NCBI RefSeq assembly: GCF_041296385.1
Contig: NC_091015.1
Coordinates: 53,882,345 to 53,946,344, forward strand
Direction: 5' to 3'
Source: Aphelocoma coerulescens
Taxonomy: Eukaryota; Chordata; Aves; Passeriformes; Corvidae
DNA length: 64,000 nt
In this document: positions 26,450-39,195 of the stretch, in pieces
How the letters are laid out: every line of letters begins with the position of its first letter
How positions within the stretch are numbered: the stretch's first letter is position 1
Made by a program: the position numbers and the translations under genes
The notes under the pieces: generated by a model
What the model saw: only the letters and a program-made list of their open reading frames with translations
The model's database searches: none
What the model was told of the DNA's origin: nothing

Positions 26450-26950
26450 TGAGTACTGTGTCCAGTTCTGGGCCCCTCAGTTTAGGAAGGAAGTTGAGAT
26501 GCTTAAACGTGTCCAGAGGAGCGCAACAAGGCTGGTGAGGGGCTTGGAACACAAGCCCTATGAGGAATGACTGAGGGAGCTGGGGTTGTTTAGCCTGGAA
26601 AAAAAGAGACTCAGGGGTGACCTTATCACTCTCTACAACTGTCTGAAAGGTGGTTGTAGTCAGGTGGGGGTTGGTCTCTTCTCCCAGGCAGTAACTGACA
26701 GGACAAGAGGACACAGTCTTAAGCTGCACCAAAGGAAGTTTAGGTTAGACATCAGGAGAAAATTCTTCACTGAAAGAGTGATTGCACGAGGTGGTGGAGT
26801 CACCGTTCCTGGACATGTTTAAAGACAGACTGGACATGCCACTCAGTGTCATGGTTTAGTTGATGAGGAGGTGTTAGGTCAATGGTTGGACTAGATGATC
26901 TTAAAGGTCTTTTCCAACCTAGTTCATTCTGTGATCCTGTGATTCTGTGA
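26450..26950 (+). mobile_element. CR1 LINE 3' fragment with intact octamer tail
   Basis: Sense CR1. It starts at TGAGTACTGTGTCCAGTTCTGG (the coding motif for LEYCVQF), then passes through GGGAGCTGGGGTTGTTTAGCC, GGTTGGTCTCTTCTCCCAGG and AGGACAAGAGGACACAGTC. It ends in the diagnostic 3' tail ATTCTGTGATCCTGTGATTC. Compared with the copy at the left edge of the window it lacks about 20 bases around 26785, where the codons for HWNRLP should be. The preserved tail suggests it is younger than most copies here. It abuts a CR1 copy in the opposite orientation at 26951. Confidence 0.93.
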
Positions 26951-27410
26951 ATAGTTGAGGTTGGAAGGGACCTCTGGAGGCCAATTGGTCCAATCTTCCT
27001 GCTCAACAAGGCCACCTAGAGCCAGTTGCCCAAGTCCATGCCCAGAGGACCTTTGATTATCTTCAAGGCTGAAGACTCCACAGTGTCTCTGGGCAACCTG
27101 TGCCTGTGTCCAGTCACCCCAGCAGCAAAAAGTGTTTCAGTTTGTGCCCACTGCCACTGGTCGTGCCACTGGACACCATTGAAAAGAGCCTGTGTCCATT
27201 CTGTGTGTGCCCTCCTTTCAGGTACTCGTAGATTATTAAGATCCCCTCAAGCCATCTCTTGTCTAGGCTGAACCATCCCGGCTCTCTGGCTTTCTTCTCA
27301 GGACAGATGCTCTGGTGCCCTAATCCTCTTAATGGCCCTTCAGTGAACTCTCTCCAGTATAAACATCTTGTACTGGAGAGCCCATAACTGGAGTCCAGCT
27401 GGAAGGCCAC
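26951..27410 (-). mobile_element. CR1 LINE 3' fragment, antisense, different subfamily
   Basis: Starting at ATAGTTGAGGTTGGAAGGGA, the + strand is the antisense of a CR1 3' end: GGACCTCTGGAGGCCAATTGG, GGCCACCTAGAGCCAGTTGCC, GACTCCACAGTGTCTCTGGG, TCAGTTTGTGCCCACTGCC, TGAACTCTCTCCAGTATAAAC and GGAGAGCCCATAACTGGAG. The terminal block differs from that of the neighbour at 26450-26950, so two subfamilies are joined tail to tail. It fades near 27408 (5' truncation). Confidence 0.9.
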
Positions 27411-30400
27411 CATGTCCTGGTACATGGATATGTAGCACGCAAATTTCTTCATTCCTTAGTCCAACCAGTGGGCACGTAGGGCAAGATCACTCCAGGCTGG
27501 CCTTGTGCCCTACCCAGTCCTCCCAGACGATCACATTATTCACTATCCTCAGCCTTTGTGCTACCCTGCAGGCACATAACACAAATCCTCAGTTTCATGC
27601 TTAGAAACACTTCTGTGAGGGTTGCAGCCCAGGTCTCCAATACCCACACACTCTGCAGAAAACAAGGAAGAGCATGGACGGAAAGCATCCCATTAGGCCC
27701 AGAGAGGATTCAGTCTTTATTCCATTTAATCTCAGAATGAAACTGATGACTTGAGGAATTATTTTTTTTCCCCAAGTAGAACTCAAGCATCAGAAAGCAA
27801 ATCTGAATTTTTTTAGAGCCCACAAACAAGTTATTTTGTTTGTTTCTTTGCTGGGAATAGAGCCAAGATCTAGTGATTAAAGTTAAATTTTAAAAAGCAC
27901 TCAACTGTTTGCTACTTTAAAAGCTGGTTTAACACATTTAGTGCTAGAAGCTGTTAACTAACAGAAAATTCTGTCACTATATAGTTTTCTTTCAAGGCAG
28001 ATGCCTCTTTCACTGTTCTTTAATGCTTTTGTCATATAAGCATTTATAAACTTTTAGAGGTTACTGTCTCTTCCTGTTTATTCCTCACTGAGAATATTCA
28101 TGAAGACTTCCTTTCTTCTTCTGAGGGCCTTCTTCTGAGGGAGGACAGAATCGTGGTGGGGGAGCTCACCTGGGACAATTTCACTTGCAGACGATCAGCA
28201 AAGGCCCCAATGAAGGAACCTTCCAAATCCTTGTCCTTAACTCAGACATAAGCTCCAAAAGAAAGACTCCATTTCAATGGGAGATAAACAACCTTTGCAA
28301 TACTACAGGCTACTAATCAAAATCTTCAATTAGCAAAGATCCTCCAGGACAAGGCTCAGTAAATTCATGAGAGGGGAAGTCCAGGAGCAGCTTTTCATCT
28401 TCATACAACCCTGGTGTCCTTGGAATTCATTTTGCAGCCAGCTGGGCCAGCAGAGACGTGCAGCTAGGACCCAAGGAAACACAATGGCATTGTCTCCTGG
28501 AGCCACCCCAACCAACAATATTCCTAACAGGGGGCTTGGGTTTTCCAGTAGTCCCCACACTGACATGCTGCTGCTGTCACTCAGAAGATACAGCTGCACT
28601 TCAGCTGCGACACTGTACTGCTGTACTAAGACTGGAAAATACAAAAGTATTTTTTTCCTAGGATATTCCAGAATAACAAAGAGGAAAAAAAAAAATCAGA
28701 ATCAGTATGGTGCTCAGAACTCCCTGGGGAACAGGGCAGCAGAAGCAGCTAGGTCAAGCTGCTGTTAAGACAACAACTTTGAAACAGGTCATGTCTATAA
28801 AGCATAATATGTAGAATACTAAAAGGCAAAATCCTAAGGGAAGTAAAAAGATAGTTGAAGCTGAACACTATGAAGTTTTTGACTCAGGAAACAGTAAGTT
28901 TAGAGTGATAAAAAGTGGATGATATCATACAGCATGCAGCACAAGCAGAACAGAGATCTGGCCTTGAATTCTGGCATTACATCTGCAGTCATGGAGACAG
29001 TGAAAAATTTTAAGAGAGCAGGTAATCAAGTGTATGCACTCTACTGTGGCATCCAGTCTTTCTCCTTTAAGGTGGGCAGAATATAAAACTATGACCAATG
29101 TTACAACAAAGAAGCACTGAAAACTGACATTTTCTTCATTCCATTAAGTGATGGATCAGGTTATAGATATGGAAATCAGCATCTGTTTTGCTTACATGCC
29201 TTTATACTTACAGAATTAAGTATATCAAAAGTACAGTTTAGCACATGATGAAAACATGATAAATAACAATTTTACATTCTCTGCATATGCTACATTTCAA
29301 AACATTTGTCTTTTTCTTGGGTGCAGTACGATACACAGTAACTAAAGCATACTTACCTCATGATGGAATTAATTATGTGCTGAATGATTTCAAGAGCAGA
29401 ACTATTCCAGTGTTCCAGAAATAGTTATAGCAGGATTAGTACTGCAATACTTGCACTCTTAGCCAGTAAACTGGGATAATCCTGTAAACCAGGAATGTCA
29501 CGATACAGAACTAAAGTCATCCAAAGTCTTGTGCCTTGGCTTACAATTACTGGAAGAGCAGCATATGCAGATACGTGTAAGGAAGATATCCACTTCTCCA
29601 GGAAAATATTTGACTTTCAAAATGACTCACAAACTGTCCCATTGTGGTCTGCAATCTACAGCACAGCAGAGTATTAATGAGGCAAAATAACAATATCCAG
29701 AAAACACCATGTGAGGGTAGGCCTCACTTTAAGGTGTATAGTCATCCCTTTCAATGGCAGCACATCTGTTGTTTTTTCATTTCCCCAGTTGTTTCTCCAA
29801 GGTGAAGAAATAAAACAAACAGCAATGAGAACAGAAATTGCCCCAATGGGAGTTTTGTCAGGAGCTCTCAGTTTCTAGCTTGTTTTCTTGCAAGAGACTG
29901 AAAGAACCCTCCATCTTTCTTGCCAAAACCAAGTTTTCAGTGGAGGTCTTTAGACTAATGTTGTCACCACCACCACAAGGGCACTGAAGTGGTGGGAAAA
30001 AGAGAGGCTCAGGCATTTGCAGTTATGGCTATAGGCAGAGTTTAAGCTAACAAGATGAGTTTTTTCTTCAGCTTCGTGGTCTTAAGAGATTTGTTTTTAC
30101 TAATGGTAGATTTGTTTTCACTTTCTGATTTGTTGTAAATCTTTTAAAAATAATTTTCCTTTGTCTGCCTACTGATTTTTTTTTGTTTAATCTCATAGAA
30201 CCTATCTCATTCAGAATGTGAACGTCACATATATTCAGGCCTCTGTTCAATTTCTGACCCCTGAAGTAACATAGATTTTCTTCTTGTTTTGAGCTCCCTA
30301 GGACATTTATTTTCTCTCTTGCATGTGTTTCACCAGAAATTAACAAAATAGCACTCTAATCTCAGCAAGGGGTCTCTAGCTACCCCACTAATACCATCAC

Positions 30401-33400
30401 CATTTTATTGGACTAATAAACTAAACCTTCAGCATTCAAAAAAAACCAGAGTTCATTCCACCCATCTAAAAGGTCCAGCTATGGACCCCTTATCTATTTG
30501 ATTCCCAATTTCTCCACCTTCATCATCTCATTTTTTTTCAAAGGAAGTTCTGTGTGCGCATGTATGTGTTTTTGTTCTTGCTTACAAACATATTGGTCCC
30601 ACAGTCAAGCCTAAAAGTATTATTAGCTAAGAAAGGGAGATCTCTTCCATATGACATTGATTTTTCTGATAAATACCCTAATTTAAAAAGTCTTTTAAAA
30701 AACCCCCAAAACCCCAGAGATGCTTTTCTTTATTATTTGACTAGATAGGAACCAGATTCTAACTTCTCCAGGAAAGAAAGACTAGAAGTGGGTGGCAACA
30801 GATTTAAATCTGTGAGAAACCTGCGAAAAGGGCAGGACTGCATTTTGTTTAATCCTGACTTTCATCTTGATAGTGAACGAATTGAAAAGCAAATAAGAAA
30901 TGAAACCAACAGGCAAAGTCTGGTACTTTAGATCAGGATTGATAAGCTAAATAGCTTCTTTCAATAAGGGAAGGAGAAAGCAACATCCACTTACCTTTCA
31001 TTACAGGAAAGTGGGAATACATTCCCATATCTGCACTAGAGCAGTCCAGTGAAAAGTGCCCACAAACTGCAGCCATTAGAGAACACCAGATGCCCCCTTC
31101 TTATCGTCCTTCAATTATCTGGTACCCAAACAGCATCTTGTCACCTACTAATGAAATGCAACATAAAATTTTTCAAGTTGCTTTTAGTTTTACTTGCAAA
31201 AAAAAAAAAAAGGGGAAGAAAATTACTGAGTTAAGACACAAACTGGAAAGTGTATTTTGTCCTTGAAAATTCCTTTACACAGCTATATTTATTAAACCAG
31301 GCTAGGGGAAGATCTCTATTCGTATCAATGCAGGAAGGATACAAATGCTGCTTTACTTTTCAGTGGTAGATTAAAAGCGTTCATCACACAAAGATGTAAT
31401 CAATCCTTTTACAATTAATTTTGATATTTGGGTAAGAGACTGGAGTCTAATGAAGGGTTTTGGTGATTTGTGCAAATTTTCCCTTGCTTTGGAGCAAAAA
31501 TACACTGCTTCAAACCAGATTTACATGAGCTCTGATTTAGATACAATTAGAGCTCACAAAAAAATAATGACTATATTGTAGAGATAATTGCTTCCCACTT
31601 ACAAAGTTAGTTGCTTCCCACTGAAAAATGCTGTTCTGTCAAAAATGACATTTATGGAAACATTGCTTTTAACTAAAATGGTTGAGATCCAAGGTAGAAT
31701 CTGGAGAAGGACAAAGTAACAAAATAACTCTGCAGCTACATCATACAGTGAGAATGGACAGAAAGTTCCAACCCCATTGTATTTTATTTGAAACACAAGC
31801 TGAAAACCAGAGGTCTCTCAAATTTCATGTAGATGACCAAATCATGGCATTGTTCACTATTCTTATCATTTGGAATACTCAGTCTCCTAAAATAACCATC
31901 TTCCCTCCTTTTATATGTCTTGCCTTCATTTCATGCTAAACTTTTTTCCCCACATTTTCTATGAAATAAAATTACTGTGGTTTTCCAGTCTGTGTCGTGG
32001 ATACTTTCGTTTTAAACTTGACTTCTCAATAGTTAATGACATCGGCAATTTGTGAGGAATAGGAGCCAATATTCAGCTGTTGTAAATCGATGTTCCTGCA
32101 GCAGTTTCCCTGCAGGCCCATTGATTCACAGCAGTTGATCTTCTGACAAATGTGTTCCAGTCAGAGAACAGACAAGACAAGGAAGGACCTTAACACAGCA
32201 AGAAGCAATAAAGTAACGTTGTGACAAAGCCTAGTGAAAAAAGGTATCTTGGGAAATGGCTGGGCAAACGCTATAAACCTCCTCTGCTTATTAAATAGAA
32301 TGAGACAGCTACATCAATGACTGGAACATCATGCAATATTTACTCCTTCCTTCAATAAACATCGATTATAGGCTTGGTGGCACATCCTCTGTTCAGTAGC
32401 AGATAATACATGAATGCAGATTTCCCCTTTAAATACGCTTCAGTGTTCTTTGCACATGCACACACAAACACACACAGAGAAACCTGAGCACATGCTCCTG
32501 AGTGTGGAACTCTTTCTGCATTTAAAACCAAGCTGGAAATACTTAATATGAAATAGACATAACAATCAAAGAAAGGAAGACTGTCTCCAGCAAGAGACCT
32601 ACCGTGGTCTTACACAAGACAGTCCAGGAAGCTTGTTTGAAGCGACAGCTGGGTACTCATGTTGGATAAGATGCTAGTAATTTCCACATCTGAAACTACA
32701 GAAACTTTTCCTGATGCTTACAGAATTGCAATTCAGCTTTTTTGCTAGAAAAAAGAATTACATGGCTTGCTACAACCAAGTGTTGACTTGTGTAGAGTCA
32801 GGTCCTGACTTCCCATTTTAAATTGCACTTATTTTTCTTGCATTTGCAGTGAGTTAGAGGGATGGCAAGAGCAGAGAGGCTTTTATTTGTCTCATTATTG
32901 TCTAGGCTTTTACAAAATTTTATCAGAAGTAGTATTTGTTCTGGGAATTAGTTATGTTATAAATTTACAGCTCTTGCTGTCCTCCAGCAAGAGAAGCACT
33001 ACATTTGGTTTTGTTTCAGTCATCTGGTATATCCTCTGTCATTCATGAACCTGCGAGATTACTGAAATAGCTTTGGTCAGTTGTTCAACAGAGGCAAAAG
33101 TTGCTATCAGTCTTAAAACATTGGGCACATCTAAGATGGTCTGGCCTGGTGTACCCCCTTAAAGGCCTAGATTGTCTTTAGTTGTCATCAGTATTAATTG
33201 TGAAAGATTGCTATTGAGCTACAAGTGAAAACTGATACAAAAGAAATATTTTAATATATTTTAACCTTTTAAGATATTTATCCTCAGGGTCAGGTCCTGT
33301 CTTCATATTTTGTAATTATACTTATTTAAAGCTTTGTAGTGTACAAACTTTTCTTGCCCTTTGTCTTATCATTAATGTACTTTTCAAGTGATTTACAGTT

Positions 33401-36400
33401 ATTTTCCTGTCCCTCATTAAATGCATCACATTCTGTTCACTGAACCTTCTGATACCTTTTTCTCTGCCTACCCACACTGTATTTTCAAACTTGTCCCAGC
33501 TCTCTGACTTGCACTCCAACTTCTGTATTTTTATTCCTTGTGTTAAAGGTCAATGAAGAACTTACAATTTAGACAGGTTGGTTTATTCCCACACTTGTTT
33601 TTCCACTGTACCCTTAATAGTAATGCACCAAAGAGTTGTGAGCTAACTTCCTTTCATTTTTCTTTCAGATCTGACCCTCACAAAACACCCCATGAATTCC
33701 CAAAGATAACTGAAATCTACCTTCTCAAACACCATTTTGATTTTCCTGTTTCTCCTTTGTCCCTTCCTTGAAGATGAGAAATACTGCCTTTTCATGGTCA
33801 AATCCACACATTTAATCTAGATATGATTTTCCAGTTACTCAAAAAGTAACTGCTGAAAAAAGTGCTTTTACTCATTTTGGGTTGAAAACGTACCGAGCAG
33901 TAGCTCCTTATCTCTCAGTCTCAGAGTATGTCTACACTGTGAAATTCCTGGCACACTGCTTACCAGCTGGGGTTCACATTTAGCCTCTGTTGCAGCCACT
34001 CCCTACTTGAATACTGTAAAAGAGGAAAGCAGACTTCCAAAGTGAAAGACAAGACCAATTTGACTCACTTCCTTCCACTTCCACTGTTACAGAATTTGCA
34101 AAAAACAGGATGAAGATCCACAGCCTGTTCCTTGGCTTTCCAGGCGCTTGTAGGCACACTGAACTTTTGAAAAATGGTGTGAACTCCAGCAGCCAAGGAC
34201 TTGTGTCATCAGGATGACAGGGATGGAGCAAACACAATTAAGTTTTGTCATATACTTCAGAGCATTCTCAGACATGGCATAAATTCACAGCTCTAAGAAT
34301 ATGAAATATTCATGTAGGTACAATTACAAGAGATTTCATTATTTATCATGTCCAGTCATTCATATCCTGTTACAGAAAAAAGAATAAGTTTGCTATCTAA
34401 TCCAGGCAAATCCCAAATTAAACAGAGCAAAATTCCTGTGTGGAAGGGAGAGCAACAAATCTTGTTTTAGCTGAACTTTACACTTGCCCTGGTATCTTCT
34501 CTTGACTCCAGCCTACTACAGAGTGTTTGATCCAGTAACGACTGACTTGGGTAACTCAAAATGATGTCTCAGAATATTGTTTGATAAAATGTTACTGGTT
34601 TCTAGATAAGAACCTGAAATTCTCAGTGAGAGGGCTATCTTCCATATGGCGATTGCAAAGGAAGCAGTCTGCAGCAACCACAAAGAGTAGAGAGCCACGT
34701 GAAGTCAGCATTGTGTTCTTTCAAGCACATGAACAATGTAATGCAAAAGGACAAGGGTTCCTTTCATATTTTTTCCTTCTCAGAAGTGGCAGACAGATGT
34801 CTTCTATAGCTTGGAATCTACAGTCCTTACCCAGCTCCTATCTATGGACTTTATCTCAAAGCCAAGAAGCCAAGACTATATTTTGAAGCACAGTAGGAGA
34901 TGGAAACTCAAATGGCAGAGGTTGTGCAAATTCATATGTGCAGAAGTTGTGTACAGCCTGGATGTGGCAGTGATACCCATTCTTCTGAAGCTTTGACTAA
35001 CAAGTAGTTCCAGGCATATTAAGCTAAGGATGGAGGGCACAGTCTGGTGCTATGTTCAGTGATCTGTACCAGGGACAAAGCAGATTACTAGTGATTGACA
35101 GAAAATAACTATGCAAGATTAAAAGAAGATAATTCAACACTTTCCTGTGAGAAAAAGATGAGCCCCACATGGCTTCACCATCCTTGGGCTAGCAAGAAAA
35201 ACCAAACTCATCTATAAAGATCTTCCTTCATTTCTCTCTGCTTAATACATTCCACTGTGTTAGATAATCATATCAATGTATGCAATATTTTCCCTCTAAG
35301 TAGCCTGTTTTTAATAAAGTTAAGAAACAAGTCAAAGAAGTATGAAAAATACTAAAAATTAAACAAACATGATATTTGATTTTGTAAAAGGCAGGGGGGA
35401 AATAAGACCTCTCCATCAAAGAGCTGTGTGAAAATGCACTAGTGCCACTGTGAGCATGGATGACCTAGAGATTCTCTCCTGTGGCTCACAGCCCCATATT
35501 CAGAGGTGCTCAAATCTTTCCAGGGACCCCTGCAAGAGTTACAGCTTTCAGTGGCCTTACAAGAAGTGCATATGAGTGGATACACCTTGATGAGTTAGGT
35601 CTTACAGACAAGTAGTTGACTAGGACATATGATTCTGTTTGTCAATAAAAGGGCATAACGAAAACAACTATCGATTCTCTGCCCCGTTACTCAGCAGTAT
35701 ATTAGACAGAATGTATAATACATGATACTATGTACACTGTATCTATCTTCCCAAGGAGTTATTACTGTTAGGAGGGTGTTTTTCAGTTTCTTGTGTCTAT
35801 AGGTCTGTCTTCTGAATATTGAATGTTTGTTTCCTTGAACGATTTTGTACTTGGAAGAAAACATCCTAAATCCATCTTAACAATAATTGTCCCCAGGGAC
35901 AGGGAAGAACAGATACAGCTAAAAGCCCAGCAAAACTTTTACAATAGCAAACAATGATGGACTGCAGTATTATCCCTAACATAAGCACACAACAGGGTTA
36001 ATAATGTCCTACACTTTTTCTGGTATTCTGGTTTTCTGGCTAAGGCATAAAGCGGAGACAACCCTATTTTCAACACTAAAACTGTTATTCCACTGTGTAA
36101 ACCATTTCAGAGACAATGTAGCCACATTGCAAAAATCTTACTCACTTTTGGAATACCTATTATTAACACTCAAGGTTTGTGTGCAGCTTCTCATGAAGTA
36201 TGCTGAAACCTTGTCAGCATTTAAAACACCTCCAAATTTAAGAATGCCTATAGAGGCAGTGATTTAGGTTAGATCTGTTTGTAATTTTGTACAATGTGAT
36301 AAATCAAATCAGGCAAAAATTTTCAAGAATGAAGATTTAGAAGCCTCGGATCCATCTTCACTTTACCATCAGCATCAAAGCTTCAGCATGTCTACATCAC

Positions 36401-36565
36401 TGCAACAAACAGTTTGTGGGCCCCTACTTCACGAGTGCATTCTTTAAAATTACTTACTCTAGCCACATTGCAGCAGGCCTCAACAAGGCAAACTATTAAT
36501 AGTAGTAAAGTCCAGTTGAGGACTTTTCCTTTTCCTTTTGTTTTGAACAAAATATTTAGTGCCAG
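27411..36565. other. Long intergenic stretch, no gene seen
   Basis: About 9 kb of AT-rich sequence with only short, unassignable ORFs. A run of A at 31198-31211 and other homopolymers are present. No CR1, LTR or RNA gene was recognised. Long-range CCK regulation from here is possible, but nothing in the sequence shows it. Confidence 0.45.
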
Positions 36566-37092
36566 ATGCTGCAGAGGCTGTCTACTCAGTCCAATCTGGA
36601 GTACTGTGTCTAGTTCTGGGCTCCTTAGCACAGGAAAGACAAGAAGCTACTGGAGAGGGTTCAGCAGAGGATGATTAGGGGACTGGAGCATCTCTCTTAC
36701 AAGGAGAGACTGTGGGAGCTGGGTCTGTTCAGCCTGGAGAAGAGCAGACCGAGATGAGATCTCATTTATGCATATAAATATCTTAGAGGTGAGTGCCAAG
36801 AAGATGGTGTCAGATTTCTTTCAGTGGTGCCCAGCAACAGGACGAGGAGCAGTGGACATGAACTAAACCACAAGAAGTTTCACCCCAACATGAGGAAAAA
36901 CTTCTTTACATTGAGAATGGCAGAGCACTGAACAGGCTGCCCCGGTAGGGCGTGGAATCTCCCTTTCTGGAAACATTCAAAACCCTCCTGGATATGTTCC
37001 TGTGCCACCTGCTCAAGGTGACCCTGCCTTGACAGAGGGGTTGGACCAGATATCTCCAGAGGTCCCTTCCAACCCTAAAAATTCTGTGAAAT
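36566..37092 (+). mobile_element. CR1 LINE 3' fragment, sense
   Basis: Sense CR1. TCCAATCTGGAGTACTGTGT (36590) corresponds to the HLEYCV motif, here followed by an in-frame stop. Then come GACTGGAGCATCTCTCTTAC, GGGTCTGTTCAGCCTGGAG, TTTCAGTGGTGCCCAGCAAC and CTTCTTTACATTGAGAATGG. The 3' end is CCAGAGGTCCCTTCCAACCC followed by AATTCTGTGAAAT at 37080-37092, a single octamer-like tail. Small indels and stops mark it as a dead copy. Confidence 0.92.
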
Positions 37093-39117
37093 AGCAACAA
37101 AAGCTTTTGCTAAGCTCTCAATTCTATAACCCTTTCCCAGTGCATTTGAATATGAAGTATCTTGTACTCTCAGTGAAAACGAAAATCAATTTTGGCATGG
37201 AAAAAGCATATATACCAGTGTTTAGTTTAAGATGAAAAAAGAAAAGGACGGGGAAAGAATCAGTGGCAAGAGTACTCTCATGGACTGAAAACATGGCACC
37301 AAGGAAACCTCCATTACCGCCTTCCTGACCTCCCACACACATATGTATATACATCACTTAGCCTTAATGAACAATTGCAACTTGCCAATGTTCTAAAGGA
37401 GCATGATTTGGCCCTTAATCAAAATATGGTCAAATCTTACATGCAAGTTATGTTAGAAATACCAAAAAAAGAGTGTAGCATGAAATCTGGCAACTCCACG
37501 CTCCACAGCACAGTCTGGAAAGATCTGTGGTTGCTGCTATCCTGACAAGGAAGGTGGTACAGAAGGGGGCAGTCACGCTGCTCTGGTGGTCAACTCCGTA
37601 GAGGAACAGCACACAGACTTTTGTCAGGCTCTTTTTCCTCTCTTGGTGGAAAGCTCCTGTGGACATATTTCACAGATATAAGAAAAATATAACTCTCCTG
37701 AACTGTAGCATTGCTGAAGAACTGTAATATGTTTGAGTTATGCTTGGGGGCTTGGACTGGAACACTGTTCACTGTTGAATACCACAGTCAAGGAAAGCAA
37801 TATAAAAATAATGAAAGTCAAGGTAGATCATATATAATTAATTTGTACCAAAAAAAAAAATCTAAATTTTGTCTTTCTAGCAGGAGAATGATTGTCATGA
37901 AACATGATCAGTTGAATTTCTGTTAGTCGTATGAGAAGTTCTTTGCTTTTTGTTTTGGTTAGCAATGAAAATATAAACAGCTGAATAAAAATTCACCAGA
38001 TAAATAAATATTCAGGACTTCTTCTTGCTTACAAGTACAAAAAAAAAAATACATGAAGATCTACATTTCAATTTTATTATGCAGTTCTAGCAATTATATT
38101 AATAGCATTATTTAAAGATTAAAGGATTTTCTTTGAAACAATTCAGGATAGTGACTCAAACTTCTAAGAGTGAATAGTTTTTTTTAGACAAAGCCAACAA
38201 ACCAACCTAAGCTTATCTCTCTGTTCTGTTAAGATATATCTGAAGCATTAGACATTCATTAATGTGAAGTGTGGGCTCTATGTTCAGTACTGTCCTAGGA
38301 CATGGTGACTGATTCTACTTCAAAATGTTTTGATCAAAGAGTTCATCATTGTATTATTTATGGCTGGAGACGATAGACTTCTTTCTGATAGACAAGTAAC
38401 CCACTTGAAATCTTTGCTCCTCACCGAGCCTGAAGAGATTTAACACAATTTTCCTGGAAATAAGGATCTGAGAACACATTGTTCATGACCTGAACTCTTT
38501 TATGAGGATGTCATAATGCCAGCCCAACTACTGCAGTCAGTGGCATGTTCAACAAGAGCATCATTAGATCCAGCACTACACTGGCATGGATGAGAATTTC
38601 AGGTATGGATTATCCTCACCAAGCAGCCAACAACCACTTACCAGAGCCTACGTACATCCAAACAGTGGATGCTCTATTGTACTGCCAGAACAAGAGGACA
38701 ATGTGTACGGCTCTTAGGACATTGATGGCTATGAGGCATCTGCGTTGCTGTCCTCCCACTGGCATTATCTTCCAAAGAACTGCGTCCTGACACCGGGAGC
38801 TGCAGCAATCATGTCAGCAGCCATGCTTAGAGCATGTCACTGAATCCCCAAAAATGAAGTACAGAACGTACATCACCATGCAGGCAACCACCACCGTCAA
38901 TCAGACCAGGACAAAGGCATGATGGCTACGCTAGAGGACACCCAGTCTGCTTCTCTTGAACACAAATTGCAGCAGGTTCCTGACACCCTTGGCTCAGCTC
39001 AACTCCAGCAGGCTGCTCCTAATAGTAAGCAGTGTATATCAAGGTTTGTCTGCTTCCAGAGAATCATTCCCCTTATATTTAATTGTTCTGTCTGGGTGAT
39101 AATTCTTGTCTATTCTA
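37093..39117. other. Intergenic; contains an unassigned coding-like patch
   Basis: Mostly AT-rich. From about 38510 to 39030 base composition is more balanced and two + strand ORFs (38545-38790 and 38919-39188) follow one another. I could not assign either. The second runs into the antisense CR1 piece at about 39118, so at least its end is not a real protein. Confidence 0.4.
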
Positions 39118-39195
39118 GATTCAAAGGATCATTAAGGTTGAAAAAGACCTTTAAGATCATCAAGGAATACATCAATATGTGTTCTTAGTCCCCAG
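39118..39195 (-). mobile_element. Short CR1 LINE 3' end, antisense
   Basis: AAAGGATCATTAAGGTTGAA followed by AAGACCTTTAAGATCATCAAGG is the antisense of the CR1 terminal block (GATGATCTTAAAGGTCTTTT). Only about 80 bp remain, as expected of a severely 5'-truncated insertion. The same block in sense orientation is visible near 26900. Confidence 0.75.

Noticed and set aside
26586..26822. ORF beginning [13 protein letters not shown] as a host gene
   Set aside because: It is the C-terminal end of CR1 ORF2, as are the similar ORFs near 66 and 17852.
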